Of a stretch of 46,176 nt of DNA, positions 7,447 through 14,958 are shown piece by piece. The notes under the pieces were generated by a model. That model saw nothing but the letters and a program-made list of their open reading frames with translations. It was not told where the DNA came from and made no database searches. Each line of letters starts with the position of its first letter. Within the stretch, counting starts at the first letter, position 1. Origin of the DNA: Chitinophagaceae bacterium. Its GTDB lineage: Bacteria > Bacteroidota > Bacteroidia > Chitinophagales > Chitinophagaceae. The DNA is taken from positions 1 through 46,176 of the forward strand of contig CANFKE010000034.1 of the NCBI GenBank assembly GCA_947447465.1, in the 5' to 3' direction. The translations under genes were made by a program, and so were the position numbers.

Positions 7447-8421
7447 ATGATAGTTGTATTAGTAGAACATTCACAAGGAGTTTTTAAAAAGAAGTCGCTG
7501 GAAGCTGTGTTGTATGCATCGCATATAGCAAAAGAAATGGGCACAGGTGTTACTGCCGTAGCGATGGGCAATGTATCTGACAGCGAAATGCAGACACTGG
7601 GTGCTTATGGCGCACAGAAGGTCTTGCATACTACTGATGCCCGTTTGGACAACTTCAGCTCTAAGGCCTATGCTAAGGTGGTAGTAGCTGCTGCGCAGAA
7701 AGAAAGCGCAAAGGTAATAGTAGGTTTGCATGACACTACAGGCAAGGCAGTGATGCCGCGTGTAGCTGCACGCTTGCAAGCAGGCCTGGTAGCAGGTGCG
7801 GTGGGTTATCCCGACCTGTCTAAAGGATTTACTGTAAAGAAAAATGTATTCTCGGGTAAGGCGTTCGCATTTGTGAACATTACCAGCGATACTAAGGTCA
7901 TATCATTGATGCCGAATACCTTCCCTGTAGTAAAGGGAGAAGGTAGCGCAACGGTTGAGCAGATGGAAGCAGGACTTTCTGATGCTGACTTCTCTGTAAA
8001 GGTACTGGAAGTAAGCAAGGCTAGTGGTTCTGTACCATTGTCTGAAGCTGAACTGGTAGTATCGGGTGGCCGTGGCTTGAAGGGCCCCGAGAACTGGTAT
8101 GTACTGGAAGCACTGGCAACAGAGTTGGGTGCTGCAACAGCCTGCAGCCGTCCGGTAGCAGATGCGCACTGGCGTCCGCATGGAGAGCACGTAGGTCAGA
8201 CCGGTGGTACTATCCGTCCAAATCTGTACATAGCAGTAGGTATTTCAGGCGCAATACAGCACCTTGCCGGCGTTAACGGATCTAAGACCATAGTTGTTAT
8301 CAACAAAGACCCTGAAGCGCCATTCTTTAAGGCTGCTGACTATGGTGTATTGGGTGATGCAATGGAGATCGTTCCGAAGCTGACCGAAGCTGTGAAGAAA
8401 TTCAAGGCAGGACAGAACTAA
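7447..8421 (+). CDS. etfA: Electron transfer flavoprotein alpha subunit
   Basis: 324 aa, standard for EtfA/FixB. The N-terminal half (about 1-190) is the alpha/beta domain shared with EtfB. The C-terminal FAD-binding domain has the diagnostic GRGLKGPENW, ACSRPVADAHWRPH, GQTGGTIRPNLYIAVGISGA and INKDPEAPFF segments, which contact FAD and form the redox centre. Gene order etfB-etfA is the usual one, and a strong terminator follows at 8447. The window does not show which dehydrogenases feed this ETF, and no ETF-quinone oxidoreductase is present here. Confidence 0.97.
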   Translation: MIVVLVEHSQGVFKKKSLEAVLYASHIAKEMGTGVTAVAMGNVSDSEMQTLGAYGAQKVLHTTDARLDNFSSKAYAKVVVAAAQKESAKVIVGLHDTTGKAVMPRVAARLQAGLVAGAVGYPDLSKGFTVKKNVFSGKAFAFVNITSDTKVISLMPNTFPVVKGEGSATVEQMEAGLSDADFSVKVLEVSKASGSVPLSEAELVVSGGRGLKGPENWYVLEALATELGAATACSRPVADAHWRPHGEHVGQTGGTIRPNLYIAVGISGAIQHLAGVNGSKTIVVINKDPEAPFFKAADYGVLGDAMEIVPKLTEAVKKFKAGQN

Positions 8422-8446
8422 TGACCATACTGACTGATAATTATCA

Positions 8447-8476
8447 ATGCCCGGACACAAGTCCGGGCATTTTTTT
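8447..8476 (+). terminator. Rho-independent terminator of etfBA
   Basis: Arms ATGCCCGGAC (8447-8456) and GTCCGGGCAT (8461-8470) form a perfect 10-bp stem with loop ACAA, followed by six T. It lies between convergent genes, but the U-tract favours the plus strand. Confidence 0.93.
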
Positions 8477-8482
8477 GTCTGA

Positions 8483-9157
8483 TCATTTATGATCTACACT
8501 ATCTAAAAGCGCACCGGTAAAATTGTCGTATCTCTTCCATACGCCTACCTTACGCATAACATCATGTGGAATGACAGCATTGCGCTCAGAAGGCTTTTCG
8601 TAGATCACCTTATTTGTAGCCGGCACTCGTTCTTCATGACCCTGCCATTGGCAGCAATAGCTGCTATCCCAAACTATCACCTCTCTTATGTTGATCTGAT
8701 CTCTATTGATGAGTTCACACCAGCTAATTGTACCATTGCTGAAATAGTGAAGTGCTATTTGCATTGAATCGTCGATCTGTATTACCCTATGTGATGGGTG
8801 CCCCAACGACGTTACTGACTGATGTTCATTGTTATCTCTGTTCTTTATGATCTGCTCTGCATAAACAGTATCTATGCCCGCATGAAAGTCAGCAGCATAT
8901 TTCTCCTTGCCTTGTATATAAGCACGCTCGCTAACCGCTATACTTTGCCCGTGTAATGTCCACTCCCTCTCCCCTATTTTTTTGTCTTTGTATGGCTGTC
9001 GCACATAGTAATCAATGAGGATGTAAGTACCGGTATCAGTACAGTTGGGATAGATGTACATCTGCCACCAATTTTTGCCGTCTTTTACTACCATCTTGCG
9101 GCAGAGCGTAAAGCTGCTGCAAAAGATAAGTATGAGTAAGGCGATGGTATATTTCAT
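8483..9157 (-). CDS. Secreted protein of unknown function
   Basis: 224 aa. The N-terminal 19 residues form a hydrophobic signal sequence (MKYTIALLILIFCSSFTLC). C13 or C19 could be a lipid-attachment cysteine, but neither has a clean lipobox. The mature part is polar with scattered aromatic residues and four further cysteines (in PNCTDTG, SWCEL and YCCQW), which could form disulfides. I recognise no domain. It is a single gene between the etfA terminator and the large adhesin; its stop is only 6 bp from the last T of that terminator. Its product probably resides in the periplasm or outer membrane. Confidence 0.6.
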   Translation of the reverse strand: MKYTIALLILIFCSSFTLCRKMVVKDGKNWWQMYIYPNCTDTGTYILIDYYVRQPYKDKKIGEREWTLHGQSIAVSERAYIQGKEKYAADFHAGIDTVYAEQIIKNRDNNEHQSVTSLGHPSHRVIQIDDSMQIALHYFSNGTISWCELINRDQINIREVIVWDSSYCCQWQGHEERVPATNKVIYEKPSERNAVIPHDVMRKVGVWKRYDNFTGALLDSVDHK

Positions 9158-9210
9158 TGCGGCCTGCTATAATACAATATTACACATAATGTCAATTGCC
9201 GTAATCAAAT

Positions 9211-9240
9211 AAGGGTAGCCGTTGATGAACGACTACCCTT
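9211..9240 (-). terminator. Terminator of the 1792-residue adhesin gene
   Basis: Arms AAGGGTAG (9211-9218) and CTACCCTT (9233-9240) plus an inner GTT/AAC pair form a stem-loop 23 bp after the stop codon. The minus-strand tail (ATTTGATT) is only moderately U-rich. Confidence 0.6.
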
Positions 9241-9262
9241 TTGTCAAAGATATGAAGCAAAG

Positions 9263-12200
9263 CTATTGACTAATAGAGAAGCGAATTGCTTTATGTGCAT
9301 TGGTAGAATTAATGCGCAGCATGTACATGCCCGATGCAATATTACCACCTATCTGAACCTGCTCATCAATTTTGCTGTTGGTAATGTTGATCGCCTTTTT
9401 ATAGACCACCTGACCTAAAAGGTCAATGATCTCTATTGTGGCCTCATCATCTCCCTCTAACCAAGTGCCTGTCAATGCAAATGAGCCTGCATTCGGATTA
9501 GGATAGATCGTACAGTTAACCTCATTGGCAGTAATGGTAGAAACACCCATCGCAGCGCACTGAACGGGAGTGTACACATAGAATGTGTAACGTGCAGTGT
9601 CGGCTCCACACATATTAGACACTACGTAGTAAGCGGTATCCAATCCATAAGTGCTGCCGGTTACCAATCCACTTGTCAGAGATATACTTGCGCTGGTATT
9701 TGACAAATGCCATGTACCTCCGGTAGTGTGATTATAGAGCCTGATCGTATCTCCCGGACAAACACGAACCGCACCGTAGATATTACCCGCATCAGGAGTA
9801 ATGATAATACTGATAGGCAATGTATCTGTTACCGGTGATCCGCAACCATTGTTAACTGTATAGGATACTGTAGCTGCACCTGTACCAACACCTACAACCA
9901 TACCCGAGGCGTTAATAGTTGCTACGGTCGGATCGCTGATACTCCAGGTTCCGCCAACTAAGGTATTAGTATAGAGTGATGATGAACCCTGACAAATCAT
10001 TGCAGCACCTGCAACAGGTGTAGCAACGGGTACAGGGATAACGTTAATAGTAGTAGTAGCCAAGGCTGTACCACAGGTATTGGTGTAAGCGTATGAAATA
10101 GTAGTACTGCCTACTGACAAGCCAAATACAGTACCGACTGCATTTATGGTAGCTACTGAAGGAACACTTGTTGTCCATACCCCACCAGCAACAGAATCTG
10201 CAAGATTGGTAGTAGTACCAATACATACTGTGGTGTTGCCCGTGATAGAAGCCATAGGCGGTAGCGGTGCAATGATAATTGATGCAGTGGCCGTAACAGT
10301 AAAGCAACTGTTACCCGCAGTCAAAGTATAGGTACCTGATGCTGCTGTGCCGGCAGTGAAGGCTGGTGGATTAAGGAGTGTAGAGCTATATCCGCCGGGA
10401 CCTGACCAGTTGTAAACAGTAGCTCCTGATGCAGTGCCAATAAGCGACAGTGATGCACCTGCACACAATGAACTTGCTACTGTGCTGGCCGATACTGATG
10501 TAGGTGCACTGATAACAGTTACTGAGCTGGTTGTAGCGGTAGTGTTACCACAAGTGTTAGTAGCTGTCAATGTATAAATGCCTGCTGACAGTGATGATGT
10601 GGTAATGCCTGCAGGATTGAGATTTGTTGATGAATAGCCATTAGGACCTGACCACGAATAGGTTGTGGTTATAGGACTGGTTGCTGTGCCGGTGAGCGTA
10701 AGAGTAGCTCCACTACATACTGACAATGGTGATGCGGTAGCCGTTACTAATGTAGGTGTTCTGTTCACAGTAACAGAAGCGGTAGTTGCGGTAGCACTTC
10801 CGCATATATTGGTAGCCGTAAGCGTATATACTCCCGCCGACAAGGTCGTGGTAATGATACCAGTAGGATTGAGCACTGCTGAAGAGTATGTGTTAGGTCC
10901 TGTCCACGAGTACGTAGTAGTTATAGGACTGGTTGCTGTACCGGTAAGTGTTAACGTACTGCCGCTGCACAATGTGGTAGGTGATGCCGTGGCAGTTACA
11001 CCTGTAGGTATAGTGCGGATAATGATACTAGCTGTTGTAGCAGAGGTACTGCCGCAACTATTGGTAGCGGTGAGTGTGTACACACCTGCAGATGAGGTAG
11101 TGGTAATGATACCTGCCGGGTTAAGGTTGGTAGAGGAGAAACCGCCCGGACCTGACCAACTGTAGGTAGTGCTGATAGGACTTGTAGCAGTACCTGTGAG
11201 CGTAAGTGTAGCACCGCTGCACAGTGTTGTGGCAGATGGTGTAGCTGTTACTGCTGTTGGTGCTGCATTTACTGTAACCGATGCAGTAGTAGCTGTAGTG
11301 CTGCCGCAACCATTGGTAGCTGTAAGCGTATATATTCCGCTTGACAAGGTGGTAGTTGTTATGGCAGCAGGGTTAAGATTGGTAGATGAATAACCACCGG
11401 GACCTGACCAGCTATAGGTAGTGCTGATAGTGCTAGTTGATGTTCCGGTAAGGGTCAACGGACTACCTGCGCACAATGTAGTAGGGGCTGCCGTAGCTGT
11501 AACCGCTGATGGTATTGTGTTGATCACAACAGCAGGCGTTACTGCTGATGTACTACCACAGATATTGGTAGCGGTAAGTGTATAGACACCTGCTGACAAT
11601 GTAGAGGTAGTGATACCCGATGGATTGAGGTCTGTTGATGTAAAAGCATCAGGACCTACCCATGAGTAGGTCGTAGTTATCGGGCTGGTTGCTGTGCCGG
11701 TCAATGTCAATACCGATCCGCTGCATAATGCAGAAGCTGATGGTGTTGCCGTTACTGCTGTTGGTACTGTATTTACAGTTACCGAAGCGGTAGTGGCGGT
11801 AGTGCTGCCACAAACATTGGTAGCCGTAAGCGTATATACTCCGGCAGACGAGGTGCTCGTAGTTATAGCCGAAGGATTGAGTGAGGTAGAAGTATAGCCA
11901 CCCGGACCGCTCCAGCCATATGTCATTGTAATAGGACTGGTTGCTGCTCCGGTAAGGGTCAGCGCATCGCCGCTGCACAGTGTTGTAGGTGCTGCGGTTG
12001 CTGTAACTGCTGTAGGTACAGTATTGATGACAAGTGATGCTGTAGTTGCAGTAGTGCTGCCGCAGGTATTGGTAGCCGTCAAGGTATATATACCCGCTGA
12101 TGCCGTAGATGTTGCTATGACAGGAGGGTTAAGTACCGCAGCAGAATAGCTGCCGGGGCCACTCCATGAATAGGTCATAGCTATGGGGCTGGTAGCGGTG

Positions 12201-14641
12201 CCGGTAAGAGTAAGCGCATCGCCACTGCACAGAGGTGTGGCTGATATAGATGCTGTTACTGCAGTAGGCACTGTATTGATGGTCACAGAAGCAGTAGTCG
12301 CATTGCTGCTTCCGCATGCATTGGTAGCCGTAAGAGAGTAGATACCGCCCGATGATGCAGTGGTAGCAAATCCTGCAGGGTTGAGTACTGCTGCACTATA
12401 ACCACCGGGGCCTGACCATGCATAAGTAGTAGTTATAGGGCTTGTAGCCGTACCTGTAAGCGTAAGCGTATTACCCAGACAAATGGCGGTAGATGATGCG
12501 GTGGCCGATACCCCTGTAGGCACAGTGTTCACCGTAATACTGCTTGTTGTGGAACTGATAGAACCGCAAGTATTGGTAGCAGTAAAAGTATAGATACCCG
12601 CCGATGCTGTAGTGACAGCAAAAGATGGCGGGTTCATAACCGCAGCTGAATAGCCTCCCGGGCCACTCCATGAATAAGATACACCGCCTGTAGCAGTTCC
12701 CGTTAGGGTCAATATATCACCGCTACACAAGGTCGTTGCTGATGGTGTGGCCGTAACTCCTGATGGACCGGCACTAACGGTAACCGATGCTGTTGTTGCA
12801 GTAATATTACCGCAACTGTTGGTAGCTGTGAGCGTATAAACTCCCCCGGAAGCTGCAGTTACTGTAAAACCGGCAGGGTTCAATACCGCTGCAGTATAGC
12901 CACCAGGTCCACTCCAAGAATAAGAAGTAGCACCTGTGGCAGAGCCTGTAAGTGTAAGTGTGCTACCCACACATAAGGTTATGCTCGATGCTGTAGCGAC
13001 TACCGCAGTAGGTGGAGTATTGATCGTGACAACAGCGGTATCAGAAGACGTACATGTACCATTTGTAATAGTACCCACATAATTAACCACTGTTGATGAA
13101 GTAACCGTGGTGGGGTGTACATATACATTAAGTGCAGGTGTACCTGCTACATAAGCTGTAGTACCAGCAGGATCGCTGAAGAGATTTGTGATCGGCGTCC
13201 AGATAGGGGGAGCTAATGGCTGTAATCCGGTAGCAGAAATATCATCTAAGTAACAATTGTTGCCGTACTGGCTAACACCCTGAAAAAGGACATAATTAGT
13301 TGCACCGGAGAAAGAAGCAGGAATATTCACAGTATATTGTTGCCATCCTGATGAAGTAGTAGTTGATGCGCCGGTTACAGACCCTGTTATAGGCTGATCT
13401 GCAGTACGAGGAACAAATCCCAAAGAGGTGGCACCTGTCATACTACCTGTAGTATTCATATATACCCCCCAACCTTCATTTGCATAACCAGTACCTGTAT
13501 AAAAGCTGGCATAGTCTCTGTAAACCCAGAAAGTGATCTGCCCTCCTGTAATTCCTGTCATACTGAATGCGGGAGATATAAGTGCGGCAGATATGCCACT
13601 GTAGCTCCAGCTATGAAAATCAGCAAAGTAGCTACCCGAATGAGGACTGGCTGTTGGTGATGTTCCTGCGGTTGCCTGAGTGATGTAAGCTGTAGATGTG
13701 GCATTAGTGCTCCAACCACTCACAGGTGTTCCGGGACTAGTAGGCACACCACTTTCCCAGCCTTGTGCAGGGAATAGCGTAACAGAAGCCGGAGGTAAGG
13801 TTGCAGTTAATGTTTGTATGCTACCATTACACATAGTGGATACTGAAGGAGTAATAATGGGTGCAGGGGGAGCAGCTAGTAAACTTACTGTAGTTGTAGC
13901 TGTAGTTGTACAAGTGCCATTGGTTGCAGACAAAGTATATACTCCGGCTACAGCAACAGGTAAAACAGGGTTTAATACCAATGAGGAGAATCCGGCAGGT
14001 CCCGCCCATGAATAGGTAGAACCAGAAGTAACACCGGTCAAACTCACGGAATTACCCGGACATGCAGGACCACTGTTAGAAGCTGTTGCTGTTACAGAAC
14101 AAAGGGTTCCGATGGTTACCTGATAGTCGTGCGTTTCACCCCATGTATAGACATCACAACCCGCACTACCTGTGCTACCCAGATAGTTACATCTTAATCT
14201 CAAATAAGTAGCTCCGGGTGTGGCACTGAGAGGAATGGTCACCCCGACAGAATAGGTATTTGCGGAGCCTGTACCTGCTGATATTCCAGTCAACACCGCC
14301 TCCGTTGTTGCCAATGTACCATCCTGATTGTAGTCTATCCAACCATAAGCATTATCTCCGCTCCCCAACCCGTAAGTAGATACAGTCAAAGTGTAGGTAG
14401 ACCCCGGCATCAACACAGGATTAGGTGTCAGAAATACTGATGAACCGGATGTAAGACCCGAACAGCTGGTACTGTTATTAATTGTGGCAAATGTAACATT
14501 GGTGAAATAGTCCCAGGAGCATCCGTTAGTATGGACCGGAGTGCAAAGTGTAGGTAGTGCTTTGGCAACTCCTGATATGATGGTCAAACAAGAGAAAGAA
14601 AGCAAGAAAACCAAACTATTTAATGAGTATATTTTTCTCAT
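9263..14641 (-). CDS. Giant T9SS-secreted adhesin: GEVED, Ig-like tandem repeats, type A sorting domain
   Basis: 1792 aa. A signal peptide (about 1-29) is followed by a GEVED-type domain (about 35-180) with a calcium-loop-like DYNQDGTL and a terminal GETHDYQV. Next come one Ig-like unit and an inserted jelly-roll/MAM-like region (GWESGVP ... YLDDISATG). Eleven tandem units of about 84 residues follow, each with a pattern like LCSG-LTLTGTATSP-TYSWSGPGGY-LNPAGI-GVYTLTATN-CGS. Then there are three BIG2-like repeats (GGVWTTSVPSVATINAVG). The last 84 residues (from about 1709) are a T9SS type A sorting domain: IYPNPNAGSFAL ... IIDLLGQVVYKK ... GMYMLRIN. T9SS exports such proteins through the outer membrane and anchors or releases them after the tail is cleaved. 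Surface adhesion is inferred from architecture. It is followed by its own stem-loop and preceded by another T9SS gene with its own terminator. Confidence 0.88.
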   Translation of the reverse strand: MRKIYSLNSLVFLLSFSCLTIISGVAKALPTLCTPVHTNGCSWDYFTNVTFATINNSTSCSGLTSGSSVFLTPNPVLMPGSTYTLTVSTYGLGSGDNAYGWIDYNQDGTLATTEAVLTGISAGTGSANTYSVGVTIPLSATPGATYLRLRCNYLGSTGSAGCDVYTWGETHDYQVTIGTLCSVTATASNSGPACPGNSVSLTGVTSGSTYSWAGPAGFSSLVLNPVLPVAVAGVYTLSATNGTCTTTATTTVSLLAAPPAPIITPSVSTMCNGSIQTLTATLPPASVTLFPAQGWESGVPTSPGTPVSGWSTNATSTAYITQATAGTSPTASPHSGSYFADFHSWSYSGISAALISPAFSMTGITGGQITFWVYRDYASFYTGTGYANEGWGVYMNTTGSMTGATSLGFVPRTADQPITGSVTGASTTTSSGWQQYTVNIPASFSGATNYVLFQGVSQYGNNCYLDDISATGLQPLAPPIWTPITNLFSDPAGTTAYVAGTPALNVYVHPTTVTSSTVVNYVGTITNGTCTSSDTAVVTINTPPTAVVATASSITLCVGSTLTLTGSATGATSYSWSGPGGYTAAVLNPAGFTVTAASGGVYTLTATNSCGNITATTASVTVSAGPSGVTATPSATTLCSGDILTLTGTATGGVSYSWSGPGGYSAAVMNPPSFAVTTASAGIYTFTATNTCGSISSTTSSITVNTVPTGVSATASSTAICLGNTLTLTGTATSPITTTYAWSGPGGYSAAVLNPAGFATTASSGGIYSLTATNACGSSNATTASVTINTVPTAVTASISATPLCSGDALTLTGTATSPIAMTYSWSGPGSYSAAVLNPPVIATSTASAGIYTLTATNTCGSTTATTASLVINTVPTAVTATAAPTTLCSGDALTLTGAATSPITMTYGWSGPGGYTSTSLNPSAITTSTSSAGVYTLTATNVCGSTTATTASVTVNTVPTAVTATPSASALCSGSVLTLTGTATSPITTTYSWVGPDAFTSTDLNPSGITTSTLSAGVYTLTATNICGSTSAVTPAVVINTIPSAVTATAAPTTLCAGSPLTLTGTSTSTISTTYSWSGPGGYSSTNLNPAAITTTTLSSGIYTLTATNGCGSTTATTASVTVNAAPTAVTATPSATTLCSGATLTLTGTATSPISTTYSWSGPGGFSSTNLNPAGIITTTSSAGVYTLTATNSCGSTSATTASIIIRTIPTGVTATASPTTLCSGSTLTLTGTATSPITTTYSWTGPNTYSSAVLNPTGIITTTLSAGVYTLTATNICGSATATTASVTVNRTPTLVTATASPLSVCSGATLTLTGTATSPITTTYSWSGPNGYSSTNLNPAGITTSSLSAGIYTLTATNTCGNTTATTSSVTVISAPTSVSASTVASSLCAGASLSLIGTASGATVYNWSGPGGYSSTLLNPPAFTAGTAASGTYTLTAGNSCFTVTATASIIIAPLPPMASITGNTTVCIGTTTNLADSVAGGVWTTSVPSVATINAVGTVFGLSVGSTTISYAYTNTCGTALATTTINVIPVPVATPVAGAAMICQGSSSLYTNTLVGGTWSISDPTVATINASGMVVGVGTGAATVSYTVNNGCGSPVTDTLPISIIITPDAGNIYGAVRVCPGDTIRLYNHTTGGTWHLSNTSASISLTSGLVTGSTYGLDTAYYVVSNMCGADTARYTFYVYTPVQCAAMGVSTITANEVNCTIYPNPNAGSFALTGTWLEGDDEATIEIIDLLGQVVYKKAINITNSKIDEQVQIGGNIASGMYMLRINSTNAHKAIRFSISQ
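10262..13020 (-). repeat. Tandem repeat, about 252 bp x 11, inside the adhesin gene
   Basis: Eleven consecutive copies encode the 84-aa Ig-like unit. The two at the amino end (about 12,520-13,020) and the last are a few codons shorter; the middle eight are close to 252 bp. Copies are clearly related at DNA level but not identical, with many synonymous differences. The array is therefore old or under drift, not a fresh expansion. Unequal recombination could change copy number. Confidence 0.85.
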
Positions 14642-14802
14642 GTCGAATAAGTATTATATATTATGGTTTCAATGTGAATATTAATCTATGAATTTAATGG
14701 ACAATTTTTATAAATCCAAAATGATTTATAAATTTTTAATTAAACTACACGAAATAGCCATATTATCAATCACTTATTAATAATCTGCAACAATACATTA
14801 GC

Positions 14803-14819
14803 CTTTTCAGGCAAAGACT
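14803..14819 (-). promoter_or_regulatory. Candidate leader element shared with the neighbouring T9SS gene
   Basis: CTTTTCAGGCAAAGACT here matches 14 of 17 bases of CTTTTCAGACAAAGATA at 18111-18127. Both lie 160-215 bp upstream of a T9SS cargo gene on the minus strand. On that strand the core reads as a TCTTTG-type -7 box followed by CTGAAAAG. The 317-bp gap at 14642-14958 otherwise holds only AT-rich leader and the terminator of the gene upstream. Confidence 0.4.
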
Positions 14820-14905
14820 GAATTAGCAGATATTGCAGATAGTTAACCATTTATTGCTATTGGTAAATATTGAGAAAATCAGGGCGCAAAATGGGCATAA
14901 AAAGA

Positions 14906-14932
14906 CGATGCCTCCCATAAAGGAAGGCATCG
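14906..14932 (-). terminator. Terminator of the 979-residue T9SS protein gene
   Basis: Arms CGATGCCT (14906-14913) and AGGCATCG (14925-14932) form a perfect 8-bp stem. On the minus strand it is followed by TCTTTTTA. It sits 26 bp after the stop codon. Confidence 0.85.
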
Positions 14933-14958
14933 CTCAAAAAAAGAAACGCTATTCTATA

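Noticed and set aside
10665..11165. Long open frames on the plus strand within the adhesin (also 13698-14015 and others)
   Set aside because: They are antisense shadows of the repeat codons, rich in V and A, with no start signals or family features.
10262..13020. CRISPR-like array
   Set aside because: The regular repeats are 252-bp coding units of the adhesin in one open frame, not short repeats with unique spacers.
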